A stretch of 27,593 bases of DNA, taken from the NCBI GenBank assembly GCA_043101835.1, contig JBICHM010000186.1, positions 1 through 27,593 of the forward strand, in the 5' to 3' direction. Below, piece by piece: positions 1 to 8,063 of this stretch. The position numbers were made by a program, and so were the translations under genes. Numbering within the stretch: the first letter of the stretch is position 1; each line of letters starts with the position of its first letter. The stretch comes from JBICHM01 sp043101835. Its GTDB lineage: Bacteria; Planctomycetota; Phycisphaerae; Phycisphaerales; UBA1924. Under the pieces are notes generated by a model that saw nothing but the letters and a program-made list of their open reading frames with translations, made no database searches and was not told the DNA's origin.

Positions 1-87
1 GCCAGAGCAATGACCGCAACCGCCCGACGCATCGGGCGTACAGCAGACCGGGCGACGACGACGCCGTCCATTCCCGGGGGAATACTT

Positions 88-1239
88 ATGCGCATCGTGT
101 CCACCGTTTTGTGCATCGCCCTGCTGGCCCTCCCCGCCTGCGCATCGCGCTCTCCGGGAATCGGGGCCGATGTCATCGTCTACGAGAGCGGCCTCGAACG
201 CATCGAATACATCGACGGCGTCGGCGCAGTCGACGGCATGTGGCGCGACGGCGAAGTCGTCATCGCCGGCGCCCCGAGCGCGCTGGAACTGCAGGGGCTC
301 ATCCAGGCCTTCGGCATCGTGCGCGTCGTGAACCTCGCGCCGCGTGGCTACGTGGAGCGCATGGTCGACTACGACGAGGCCGCCATCGTCGCGTCCCTCG
401 GCGCCGAGTACATCTGGCTGCCGATGGCGCCGGGGCAGCTGCAGAATCCGGCGCGCGCCGACGAGGTGGGGGAGGCGCTCGTCGGCGCCGGCGGGCCGAT
501 CCTCCTGCACAGCGCGTGGCTCGGCGACGCCGCCGCCCATTGGTGGGCGCTTGCAGTGCGCATGGGGCAGATGAACCCCGTCGGCGCCTGCGAGTACTAC
601 CTGCAGATGGTCGACGGCGTGCAGATCTTCCCGATCGAGGGGTACACCGATTCGTTCCTCGTCCCCCGGCGCGTCTCCAGCGGCGTGCACCTGACTCTCG
701 CCCAGTCCCCCCCGTCGCCGATGGTCATCCCCCTCGCGGAGGCGCCCGTCGGCGCGCTCGAGGAGATTCCCGACACCGAGGGCGTGCGAGGCTTCGCCCT
801 CGACGGTCGCTTCGCCGTCGGCGGCCAGCCCGACGAGGCCTGGCTCGAGCGCCAGCGCGACGCCGGGCTGTCGCTCGTCTTCAACCTCCGCACCGCCGAC
901 GAAATGCAGCGCGATGTCAACTACAACGAGCGCGCCGCCTGCGAGCGCCTCGGCCTGACCTACATCCACGAGCCCTCCGGCTGGGGCGAGGACGACTACA
1001 CCACGACGCCCACCGATCGATTCGCCGAGGCGCTCGAGCGCGCCACCGGCACGGTCTACCTCCACTGCCAGGTCGGGTGGCGCGCCACGCACATGTGGGC
1101 CGCGTACCTCCACCGCCATCGCGACGTCCCCGCCAACGAAGCGATGCGCCGCGCCATGGCCGGAACCGGATCCTGGCCCTTCACGCCCTTCGAGCGCCTC
1201 GCCGGGCTGGAGCTGGAGTGGGATCTGATCCCGCGCTAG
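88..1239 (+). CDS. Lipoprotein with tandem DUF442/BLH-type phosphatase-like domains
   Basis: This is a 383-residue protein. I chose the ATG at 88 because it opens a lipoprotein signal peptide (hydrophobic residues 6-16, lipobox LPAC, lipidated Cys18) and has a GGGGG run about 7 bases upstream. Two homologous halves follow. Residues about 50-195 (GxxxDGxxxIAGxPS, then VVNLAPRG) align with residues about 234-370 (GFALDGRFAVGGQPD, then VFNLRT). The second half carries LHCQVGWR with Cys327 and Arg332, the CX4R loop used by beta-lactamase-hydrolase-like (DUF442) cysteine phosphatases. In the first half the same place reads LHSAWLGD, so Cys has become Ser142 and Arg has become Asp147. Probably a membrane-anchored phosphatase or sulfurtransferase-like enzyme with one dead domain; the substrate is unknown. 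Confidence 0.8.
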   Translation: MRIVSTVLCIALLALPACASRSPGIGADVIVYESGLERIEYIDGVGAVDGMWRDGEVVIAGAPSALELQGLIQAFGIVRVVNLAPRGYVERMVDYDEAAIVASLGAEYIWLPMAPGQLQNPARADEVGEALVGAGGPILLHSAWLGDAAAHWWALAVRMGQMNPVGACEYYLQMVDGVQIFPIEGYTDSFLVPRRVSSGVHLTLAQSPPSPMVIPLAEAPVGALEEIPDTEGVRGFALDGRFAVGGQPDEAWLERQRDAGLSLVFNLRTADEMQRDVNYNERAACERLGLTYIHEPSGWGEDDYTTTPTDRFAEALERATGTVYLHCQVGWRATHMWAAYLHRHRDVPANEAMRRAMAGTGSWPFTPFERLAGLELEWDLIPR

Positions 1240-1321
1240 ATTGGTCTGGACGAAGTGTCCATAGTCTTCGACTGGCGTGTTCCTGTGCCGACCGATGGGG
1301 GAAAATCTCTGGTTCCTGCCG

Positions 1322-1897
1322 ATGGCTGATCGACGCGCGACGCTTCAGTTTGAAGAGGGGTGCGAGCGCTTCTTGGTGCCGCTCCTTCAGCCCTTCGGAT
1401 TTCGCCGCGTGTCGTCCGATGTGCAGATGGTCTCTTACAAGTCGCCCCGGGTGACGCTCGAAGTGTGGCATGGTCCTCGCGACTTCGTCCTCGAAATCAA
1501 TCTCTTGCACGCTGGAACGGGACTATCGATGTGGCTCTCGGCGTTGGAAGCGCTGGGTCGGACCGACACGTCTGGCCCAGCAAGGCCGGCCTTCCAAGCC
1601 AGCAGCCCAGAGCGCGTTTCAGAAGGGCTCAAATCGATCGCGATGTACCTGAAACAGCACGGCTCGCCAGCCCTTGAAGGGGACGAGTCCTTCTTCCGAA
1701 GATGCATTGTCGCGGAGCGCGAGAGAGCAGAACGAACTGCCGCAGCACAGTCAAACAGTGAGATTCGGACCGCCGCGTCTGCAGCGTGGAAGCGCGGCGA
1801 CTTTGCGTCGGTTATCCGGCTCTATCGGCGGTATAAGGGCGATATGAGCCCAGCTGACGCCGCTCGTCTGCGATATGCGGAACATCAGACCCCCTAG
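1322..1897 (+). CDS. Hypothetical cytoplasmic protein, about 191 aa
   Basis: I do not recognise this family. The protein starts MADRRATLQF if the ATG at 1322 is used; the same frame stays open from a GTG at 1277 and an ATG at 1295. I prefer 1322 because the residues before it look like translated non-coding DNA, but no start has a Shine-Dalgarno site. A TAGTCT box at 1262-1267 could be a promoter -10 element. The N-terminal half looks like a small alpha/beta domain (FLVPLLQPFGFRR, then two strand-like stretches YKSPRVTLEVWHG and DFVLEINLL). The C-terminal third is charged and helical (ERERAERTAAAQ) and ends RLRYAEHQTP. No signal peptide or membrane segment is seen. The DNA is visibly less GC-rich than the genes around it. 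It ends 9 bases before the DinB-like gene. Confidence 0.6.
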   Translation: MADRRATLQFEEGCERFLVPLLQPFGFRRVSSDVQMVSYKSPRVTLEVWHGPRDFVLEINLLHAGTGLSMWLSALEALGRTDTSGPARPAFQASSPERVSEGLKSIAMYLKQHGSPALEGDESFFRRCIVAERERAERTAAAQSNSEIRTAASAAWKRGDFASVIRLYRRYKGDMSPADAARLRYAEHQTP

Positions 1898-1909
1898 GCT
1901 CGAACCATG
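1895..1909 (+). promoter_or_regulatory. TAGGCT -10 box six bases before ATG (leaderless start)
   Basis: TAGGCT at 1895-1900 is followed by exactly six bases and the ATG at 1907. With a usual +1 about seven bases after the -10 box, the mRNA would begin at the start codon. No clear -35 element is visible, and no good Shine-Dalgarno site is present. The same arrangement recurs at four other genes in this window. Confidence 0.5.
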
Positions 1910-2404
1910 CTCGACATGTACATCGACACCACCATCCGCGCCTGGCACGACATGCGCGCCTATGCGCAGCGCCTCGTCGCCGATCTCTCCGATGACGACA
2001 TGGTCAGCCAGCCCGTGCCCGGTGTCGTCATGAACCACCCGGCATGGGTGCTCAGCCACCTCAACGCCTACGCGCCCGTGCTGACGGCCATCCTTCGGGG
2101 CCAGCCCTTCGAGGACCCGAAGTCCCACCGTTTCGGCATGGGGTCGACGCCGCTGCCGGACCCGGGCGCCTACCTCTCGAAGCAGCAGCTGATCGACGGG
2201 TTCGTCAACGGCTACGACGAGGCGGCCGAGGCGCTCAGGAATCTGACCGAGCGTGACCTCGCCGCCGAAACACCCCTCGAACGCTGGCGCCCGCGCTTCC
2301 CGTGCGTGATCGACCTGCCCGGCCAGTTCTTCGTGAAGCACAACGCCACCCACCTCGGCCAGGTCAGCGCCTGGCGGCGCGCCGGCGCGCGTCCGGCGGT
2401 CTGA
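1907..2404 (+). CDS. DinB superfamily (DinB_2-like) four-helix metal-binding protein
   Basis: This is a 165-residue protein of the usual length for the DinB/YfiT fold, a four-helix bundle that holds a divalent metal with three histidines. The expected ligands are visible: NHPAWVLSHLNAY gives His51 at the end of helix 2, and VKHNATHLGQVSAWRR gives His145 and His149 in helix 4. Relatives act as thiol-dependent S-transferases or damage-inducible hydrolases, but most are uncharacterised, so the substrate cannot be given. It has no signal peptide. The ATG at 1907 has no Shine-Dalgarno site but sits six bases after a TAGGCT box. The gene lies just upstream of the succinyl-pathway operon, which has its own promoter, so a functional link is not implied. 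Confidence 0.85.
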   Translation: MLDMYIDTTIRAWHDMRAYAQRLVADLSDDDMVSQPVPGVVMNHPAWVLSHLNAYAPVLTAILRGQPFEDPKSHRFGMGSTPLPDPGAYLSKQQLIDGFVNGYDEAAEALRNLTERDLAAETPLERWRPRFPCVIDLPGQFFVKHNATHLGQVSAWRRAGARPAV

Positions 2405-2441
2405 TCCGGCCCGCACATCGGTCGGCCCGCGCCCGCGGCCC

Positions 2442-2450
2442 TGCTACACT
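2442..2450 (+). promoter_or_regulatory. Extended -10 promoter for the ast-like operon
   Basis: TGCTACACT at 2442-2450 is an extended -10 element (TGN plus TACACT) lying 81 bases before the ATG of the M20 gene, in the only gap of any size before the operon. The position 17 bases upstream (around 2422) has no good -35 match, which fits an extended -10 promoter. The predicted 5' leader is about 75 bases long. Confidence 0.5.
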
Positions 2451-2531
2451 GCCGATCCTGCCCTGCGGCCCGGATGCCGCGGGCGGTTCGCGTGGTTTGG
2501 TTGGTCGTTGTCAGGAAGGAGTCGCCCGGGC

Positions 2532-3752
2532 ATGTCGGTCTCGCGGGCGGGGTTGAGCGGGGTCGAGCAGCGCCTGGCCGATGCGCTCGCGGCGCGAGCG
2601 GGCGCCATGCGCACTGACCTGGCGCGCCATGTCCGCATTCCGACCGGCTGGAACCACGCGCCCGGACTTGATGAGTATCGCGGCCTGCTGCTCGAGCGCG
2701 TTCGCGCCCTCGGGGCATCGGTCGACCTCGTTGAGGGCGACGCGCGTCCCCAGTGGCTCCTCGGGCGCGACGAGGGCGCGATGCTGCCGATCGCCATCTG
2801 CCGCCACGAGCGGGGCGACGCGAAGGCGCGCGTCCTCATCGCCTGCCACCTCGACACCGTCTTCGATCCGCGCGGCGATTTCAATGACTTCATCGAGAGC
2901 GCCGACGGCGCCACCGCCGTTGGCCCCGGTGTCGTCGACATGAAGGGCGGCATCCTCGTCGCCCTTAACGCGCTCGAAGCGCTCGAAGAAGCCGGCGTCC
3001 CGACCGCATGGACGCTCGTGCTCACAAGCGATGAAGAGACGGGCTCCTTTTCCAGCGAGCGCGTGCTGCGCGAAACCGCGCGCGGGCACGACTTCGGCAT
3101 CTGCACCGAGCCGGCGCTCCCCGGCGGCGAACTCGCCATCGAGCGCATGGGCAGCGGGCAGTTCATGGTCGAGTGCTTCGGGCGCGCGAGCCATGTGGGG
3201 CGCGACTTCACCGGCGGCGTCAGCGCCGTCACCGCGCTCGCGAAGGCCCTCGTCCGCATCGGCGAGATGCCCGAGCCCTCGAAGGGACGCATCCTCAGCG
3301 TCGGCCCGCTCAAGGGCGGCGATGCAACCAACGCCGTGCCCGACCGCGCCAGCGCCTGGGGCAACGTGCGATTCCCAACGCCGGAGGTCGCCGAGGAAAT
3401 CGCCTCGATGCTCGACGACCTGACAACGCGCGAAGACGCCATGCCGCGCGTCAGCGTGCGCCGCGCCTTCAACCGGCCCGCAAAGCCCCTGATCCCCGAG
3501 ACCGAGTCCTTCGCGCGCCTCGCGCGCGAGGCGGCCGAAGCCTTGGGCCAGAAGCTCCCCTTCGCCTCGACGGGCGGCGTCTGCGACGGGAACATCCTGC
3601 AGGACGCCGGGCTGCCCACCATCGACACCCTGGGGGTCCGCGGCGGCGGCCTGCACACCCCGCAGGAATGGATCGAACTCCGCAGCCTCCCTGAGCGGGG
3701 GGCGCTCTTCGCGGTGCTGCTGGCGCGTCTCGGCGCCGGCGCCGCCGGATAA
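2532..3752 (+). CDS. M20-family amidohydrolase, glutamate carboxypeptidase-like (candidate N-succinylglutamate desuccinylase)
   Basis: This 406-residue zinc hydrolase starts at the ATG at 2532, placed by the strong AGGAAGGAG at 2513-2521; an in-frame TTG at 2508 is less likely. The M20 metal and catalytic residues are all present: His106 and Asp108 (ACHLDT), bridging Asp136 (VVDMKGG), catalytic Glu168 and Glu169 (SDEETG), Glu193 (CTEP) and His375 (GGGLHTPQEW). His221 (ASHVG) lies in the dimerisation domain. The C-terminal block TGGVCDGN with GVRGGGLH is closest in style to carboxypeptidase G2-like enzymes, which cleave N-acyl-glutamates. It is the first gene of an operon with an aminotransferase, AstA and AstD. 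By position and chemistry it could do the job of AstE, releasing glutamate and succinate from N-succinylglutamate. That role is inference; another acyl-amino acid is possible. Confidence 0.87.
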   Translation: MSVSRAGLSGVEQRLADALAARAGAMRTDLARHVRIPTGWNHAPGLDEYRGLLLERVRALGASVDLVEGDARPQWLLGRDEGAMLPIAICRHERGDAKARVLIACHLDTVFDPRGDFNDFIESADGATAVGPGVVDMKGGILVALNALEALEEAGVPTAWTLVLTSDEETGSFSSERVLRETARGHDFGICTEPALPGGELAIERMGSGQFMVECFGRASHVGRDFTGGVSAVTALAKALVRIGEMPEPSKGRILSVGPLKGGDATNAVPDRASAWGNVRFPTPEVAEEIASMLDDLTTREDAMPRVSVRRAFNRPAKPLIPETESFARLAREAAEALGQKLPFASTGGVCDGNILQDAGLPTIDTLGVRGGGLHTPQEWIELRSLPERGALFAVLLARLGAGAAG

Positions 3753-3833
3753 CCCCAAAGACCTGACCACCGACCGCCGATTCAGACCACAGACGGACGA
3801 ATCGGCTCGAGAAGACGGAAGCGAGTGAATCCC

Positions 3834-5288
3834 ATGACGACCGGCGTCCCCGAAGCCACCCAGAGCGCGGCCCTCCACGAGAGCCCGCGCGTGCGCGAGA
3901 GCATCGACGCGATCCTCAAGGATCTCGAGCAGCGCCGCAGCCACATCACCGGCGTGCGCGGCCCCGTCGCCGAGCGCAAGGCCGAGTACGACGCGCTCGT
4001 CAAGCGCGTCGCCGAATCGCGCGGCCGGGCCCTCATGCTGCCCTACGTCGGCAGCGGCCTCGGCGCGGGACCCCTCGTCGAACTCGCCGACGGCTCCGTC
4101 AAGTTCGACCTCACCAACGGCATCGGCCCCAACTTCTTCGGCCACAGCGACCCCGACCTCGCGCGCGTCGCCCTCGAGAGCTCCCTCTCCGATGTCGTCA
4201 TGCAGGGCCACCTGCAGATGAACACCGACGCCGTCGAGTACACCGAGCTGCTCGTCAGGGAAGCCTCGCGCAACAGCCGCCTGAAGCACTGCTTCCTGAC
4301 CACCAGCGGCGCCATGGCCAACGAGATGGCCCTCAAGTGCGTGCTCTGGAAGAACACCCCGGCCTCGCGCATCGTCGCCTTCCAGGATTGCTTCATGGGG
4401 CGCTCGCTGACCATGAGCCAGATCGGCGACTCCGCCGCGTACCGCGAAGGCCTGCCCAACACCATGCAGGTCGAGTACATGCCCTTCTACTCCGAGGCCA
4501 TGGCGCGGCGCATGGGCGGCGGCGATATCTCCGGCCAGACGAAGTTCATCGATATGGCCGCGTGGCACCTCGAGCAGTACTTCGACCGCTACCCGAAGCA
4601 GCACGCGGCGTTCGTCTTTGAACTCGTGCAGGGCGAGGGTGGTTACAACACCGCCCCGCGCGACTTCTTCGTCGCCCTCATGAATCTCTGCCGCGAGCGC
4701 GGCGTCGCCGTCTGGATCGACGAGATCCAGACCTTCGGCCGCACCACCGAGATGTTCGCCTTCGACATGCTCAACCTCGGCGAGTACGTCGACGTCGTTT
4801 CCGTCGGCAAGCTCACCCAGGCGTGCGCGACGCTCTTCACGAGCGACTACAACCCCAAGCCGCCGCTCCTCTCGGGCACCTTCCTCGGCAGCACCGTCGC
4901 CGTGAATGTCGGCCGGCGCATGCTCGAGCGCCTGCGCGAGGGCGGTTATTACGGTGAGGGCGGCGTCATCGCCGAGCACTTCAAGGCCTTCACCGAGCGG
5001 GCCGATGCGCTGGCGAAGAAGCACCCCGCGTGGTTTCCCATGACCAAGGATGTGCTCGCCCCCTCCGGCGGCGCCGGCGGCATGATGCGACTCACACCCT
5101 TCGGCGGCGAGAAGGACAAGATCGCGACCTTCTGCAAGACGCTCTTCGAAGAAGGCGTGCTGGCGATCTGGTGCGGCCACGGCCCGTACCACGCTCGCTT
5201 CCTGCCGCCCCTGGGCGTCATGAAGCTCGACGAATGGGACGGCGTCTTCGAGATCGTCGAGCGCACGCTGGCGAAGGTCGCCGGCTGA
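3834..5288 (+). CDS. Class III PLP-dependent aminotransferase (candidate succinylornithine transaminase)
   Basis: This 484-residue enzyme carries the fold-type I class III signatures. SGAMANE at 158-164 is the phosphate-binding turn, VWIDEIQTFGRT gives Asp296 that pairs with the pyridine nitrogen, and SVGKLTQ gives the Schiff-base Lys326. GTFLGSTVAV is the usual segment that follows. It is 60-80 residues longer than typical AstC/ArgD proteins because of an N-terminal helical extension. The ATG at 3834 is preferred for its GGAAG at 3817-3821; a GTG at 3825 in frame is the alternative. It lies between the M20 enzyme and AstA, where a succinylornithine transaminase (AstC) would be expected. The sequence alone does not fix the substrate; putrescine, ornithine or lysine are alternatives. 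Confidence 0.85.
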   Translation: MTTGVPEATQSAALHESPRVRESIDAILKDLEQRRSHITGVRGPVAERKAEYDALVKRVAESRGRALMLPYVGSGLGAGPLVELADGSVKFDLTNGIGPNFFGHSDPDLARVALESSLSDVVMQGHLQMNTDAVEYTELLVREASRNSRLKHCFLTTSGAMANEMALKCVLWKNTPASRIVAFQDCFMGRSLTMSQIGDSAAYREGLPNTMQVEYMPFYSEAMARRMGGGDISGQTKFIDMAAWHLEQYFDRYPKQHAAFVFELVQGEGGYNTAPRDFFVALMNLCRERGVAVWIDEIQTFGRTTEMFAFDMLNLGEYVDVVSVGKLTQACATLFTSDYNPKPPLLSGTFLGSTVAVNVGRRMLERLREGGYYGEGGVIAEHFKAFTERADALAKKHPAWFPMTKDVLAPSGGAGGMMRLTPFGGEKDKIATFCKTLFEEGVLAIWCGHGPYHARFLPPLGVMKLDEWDGVFEIVERTLAKVAG

Positions 5289-5320
5289 ACGGGTAGCCAC
5301 GCGCGCAGGAGGCGGCGGTC

Positions 5321-6463
5321 ATGTTCGTCATCAGGCAGGCGGTCCCGGAGGATGTCGAGATCCTCCTCAAACTCGCGAAGATGGTCTTCTTCATCAATCT
5401 GCCGCCGGACCACAAGGTCATCGGCGACAAGATCCGATGGAGCCGCGCCTGCTTCGCCAACGTGCGCGCCAACCGCCCCTCTGAAGACAGCACCAGCATC
5501 AGCGGGCTGACCTCGCTCGGCGGCGCCGCGGGCCGGTCGCCCCAGTTCATGTTCGTCATCGAAGACACCGAGACGGGCAACCCCATCGGCTGCTGCGCCG
5601 CCATCGCGCAGATGGGCTCGGAGAGCAACCCCGGCGTCACCATGCGCCTCAACCGGCGCGAGTTCTTCAGCGAAGACCTCCAGAGCGGCGCCACGCATGT
5701 CACCGCCACCGTCGAGCTCGACACCAGCGGCCCCAGCGAGATCGGCGGCCTTATTCTCTCGCCATCCTTCCGGGGCCATCGCGAGAAACTCGGCAAGCAG
5801 CTCAGCCACATCCGCTTCCACTACATCGCGCTGCACCGCGAGCGGTTCAAGGACCACATCATCGCCGAGATGATGGCCGCGATCAGCGACGAAGGACACA
5901 ATCCATTCTGGGAACACTGCTCGCGCCGGTTCATCAACCTCACCTACGAAGAGGCCGCCCGCTTCTGCCAGACGTCGCGCGAGTTCATGATCGCGCTGCT
6001 CCCGCGCGCCCCGCTCTACCTCACGCTCCTGCCCCCCGAGGCGCGCGCCGTCGTCGGGCAGGTCGGCCCCGACACCGTCCCGGCCAGGAGGATGCTCGAG
6101 AGCCTCGGCTTCGAACATCGCGGGAAGATCGACCCCTTCGATGCCGGCCCGGTGCTCGAAGCCGCAACCGACAGCATCCCGCTCATCCAGGCGACCTCGA
6201 GCGTCACGCTCGCCGGCGCCTGCGAGGCGAAGGAAGCGACCGAGGAGGCGATGGTCTCCTTCGATAACGACGCTGTCGGCGGGTTCCGCGCCGTGCGGTC
6301 GAAGTACGCCGTCGCCGGCGACGGCGCCATCGCCCTGCCCAAGGACCGCCTCGAGGCCCTCGGCGCCGAGCCGGGCGCCGCACTCGGCCTGACCCCGTGG
6401 CAGGTCGGCAGCGCCCATCGCGCCCGGCGCGACACCTCCGCCCGAGCCCGGAGCACCGCATGA
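5321..6463 (+). CDS. astA: Arginine/ornithine N-succinyltransferase (AstA/AruF-AruG family)
   Basis: AstA transfers succinyl from succinyl-CoA to the alpha-amino group of arginine (some members also accept ornithine), the first step of the AST catabolic pathway in the cytoplasm. The 380-residue protein opens with a GNAT-like MFVIRQAVPEDVEILLKLA. It then carries the family core EIGGLILSPSFRGHREKLGKQ (read in two overlapping parts at about 147-167), followed by IIAEMMAAISDEGHNPFWEHCSRRF and VPARRMLESLGFEHRGKIDPFDAGP. Length is slightly above the usual 340-345, with an alanine- and arginine-rich tail. An AGGAGG at 5308-5313, seven bases before the ATG, fixes the start. Its TGA overlaps the ATG of astD (ATGA at 6460-6463), so the two are translationally coupled. 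Confidence 0.93.
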   Translation: MFVIRQAVPEDVEILLKLAKMVFFINLPPDHKVIGDKIRWSRACFANVRANRPSEDSTSISGLTSLGGAAGRSPQFMFVIEDTETGNPIGCCAAIAQMGSESNPGVTMRLNRREFFSEDLQSGATHVTATVELDTSGPSEIGGLILSPSFRGHREKLGKQLSHIRFHYIALHRERFKDHIIAEMMAAISDEGHNPFWEHCSRRFINLTYEEAARFCQTSREFMIALLPRAPLYLTLLPPEARAVVGQVGPDTVPARRMLESLGFEHRGKIDPFDAGPVLEAATDSIPLIQATSSVTLAGACEAKEATEEAMVSFDNDAVGGFRAVRSKYAVAGDGAIALPKDRLEALGAEPGAALGLTPWQVGSAHRARRDTSARARSTA

Positions 6464-8031
6464 CCGCCCACGCTGACACCTTCCTCGCCAGCCCGCCCGC
6501 CGACCTCGTCGGCGACGACACGCGCCCGCTCGAAGGCGACGAGATCCGTTCGCACAACCCCGCGCGCCCGGACGAGACCGTCTGGATGGGCGCCCCCGCG
6601 CTCAAGCACGTGCGCGAGGCCGTCGGCGCCGCGCGCGACGCGCTGCCCCACTGGGCTCGCGCGCCGATGGAGAAGCGAATCGAGGTGCTCCGCAACTACC
6701 AGGAGCGCCTGAAGAGCCGCGTCGACGACTTCGCGCGCCTCATCAGCCTCGAAACCGGCAAGGCCCTCTGGGACGCGAAGCAGGAGGCCGGCATTCTCGC
6801 CGGCAAGATCGACATCACGCTCGACACCTCGAGCAACAGCGGCATGTCGCGCGTCTCCGGTTTCGAGACGCCCATCAGCGACACGCGCACCGGCGTCTGC
6901 GCGTTCCGGCCCCACGGCGTCATGGCCGTCGTCGGCCCCTACAACTTCCCGGCGCACCTGCCCAACGGGCATATCGCGCCCGCCCTCGCGATGGGCAACA
7001 CCATCGTCTTCAAGCCCAGCGACAAAGCGCCCGCCGTCGGTCAGATGCTCGGCGAGACGCTCCGCGATGCGCTCGCCGACTGCGGGATGCCGCGCTCCAT
7101 CGTCAATGTCATCCAGGGCGGCGCGGAGACCGCCAGCAGCCTAGTCGGCCACCCGGGCGTCGGCGGGGTTCTCTTCACTGGCTCCTGGCCCGTCGGCCGG
7201 CGCATCCTCGAAGCCAACCTCGACAACCCCGGACGCATCGTCGCCCTCGAACTCGGCGGCAACAACGCCGCTGTCGTCATGGACGACGCCGATCTCCGTC
7301 AGGCCGTCGTCGAGTGCGCCCGCTGCGCCTTCATCTCCACCGGCCAGCGCTGCACCTGCACGCGTCGCATCATTGTGCACGAGGCCATCGCCGACCGGTT
7401 CCTCGACGCCCTCTGCAACGCGGCGCGCGCCGCCACTGTCGGCGACCCCCAGGGCGAGCCCCAGCCCTTCATCGGTCCGCTGATTCGCGACGAAGCGCGC
7501 ACCGCCGTGCTCTCCTTCGTGGCCGACGCAATCGACGCCGGCGCCGAGGCGCTTGTCGAACCCAAGGCCCTCGAGATCGACGGCTGCGCCGGCGGCCACT
7601 TCATCAGCCCCGGCGTGCTCAAGGTCGGCCGCTTCACCGCAGCCGGCGAGGATCCTCGCCGCGACGCCGGCTGCGATCTCGAAGTCTTCGGCCCCGTCGT
7701 GCGCGTCACCGTCGTCGCCAACATCGACGAGGCCATCGAACAGGTCAACGCCACGCGCTACGGCCTCGCCGCGTCGATCTTCACCCGCAGCCAGGCCAAC
7801 ATCGATCGCTTCCTCTTCGAAGCGAAGGCCGGCTGCGTGAATGTGAACGCCGGCACAGCAGGCGCCAGCAGCAAACTGCCCTTCGGCGGCCTCGGGCACT
7901 CCGGCAACCACCGCCCCGCCGGCGCATTCAGCCTCGATTACTGCGCGTACCCGGTCGCCAGCATGGTGGAGCGTGGCGACGCCGCGATCGTGCCCACCGG
8001 TCTGCCCATCGACGACGCCTGGTTTGGCTGA
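6460..8031 (+). CDS. astD: N-succinylglutamate 5-semialdehyde dehydrogenase
   Basis: AstD oxidises succinylglutamate semialdehyde to succinylglutamate with NAD+. The 523-residue protein has all aldehyde dehydrogenase residues: Asn162 (PYNFPAHLPNGH), Lys185 (FKPSDKAP), FTGS at 239-242, general base Glu264 (LELGGNN) and nucleophile Cys298 (STGQRCTCTRR). What marks it as AstD rather than a general ALDH is the family-specific PYNFPAHLPNGH, LELGGNN, GQRCTCTRR and the C-terminal FGGLGHSGNHRPAG with DYCAYPVAS. It has a slightly longer N-terminus than E. coli AstD (492). The start is the ATG overlapping the astA stop. It is the last gene of the operon and converges on the DUF2071 gene 32 bases away; no clear terminator separates them. 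Confidence 0.94.
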   Translation: MTAHADTFLASPPADLVGDDTRPLEGDEIRSHNPARPDETVWMGAPALKHVREAVGAARDALPHWARAPMEKRIEVLRNYQERLKSRVDDFARLISLETGKALWDAKQEAGILAGKIDITLDTSSNSGMSRVSGFETPISDTRTGVCAFRPHGVMAVVGPYNFPAHLPNGHIAPALAMGNTIVFKPSDKAPAVGQMLGETLRDALADCGMPRSIVNVIQGGAETASSLVGHPGVGGVLFTGSWPVGRRILEANLDNPGRIVALELGGNNAAVVMDDADLRQAVVECARCAFISTGQRCTCTRRIIVHEAIADRFLDALCNAARAATVGDPQGEPQPFIGPLIRDEARTAVLSFVADAIDAGAEALVEPKALEIDGCAGGHFISPGVLKVGRFTAAGEDPRRDAGCDLEVFGPVVRVTVVANIDEAIEQVNATRYGLAASIFTRSQANIDRFLFEAKAGCVNVNAGTAGASSKLPFGGLGHSGNHRPAGAFSLDYCAYPVASMVERGDAAIVPTGLPIDDAWFG

Positions 8032-8063
8032 ACCGGGCCGCCTGACGCGGTTCGGCGGCGCCC

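Noticed and set aside
2511..5300. A long minus-strand open frame (929 codons) across the M20 and aminotransferase genes
   Set aside because: It is a GC-rich shadow frame: the plus-strand genes have complete catalytic motifs, while the antisense translation is compositionally odd (Glu/Gly/His/Val-rich) with no domain.
8032..8063. Possible hairpin GAACCG...CGGTTC between astD and the DUF2071 gene as a terminator
   Set aside because: The stem is only six bases with a 12-base loop and has no U-tract on either strand, so it is not reported as a terminator.
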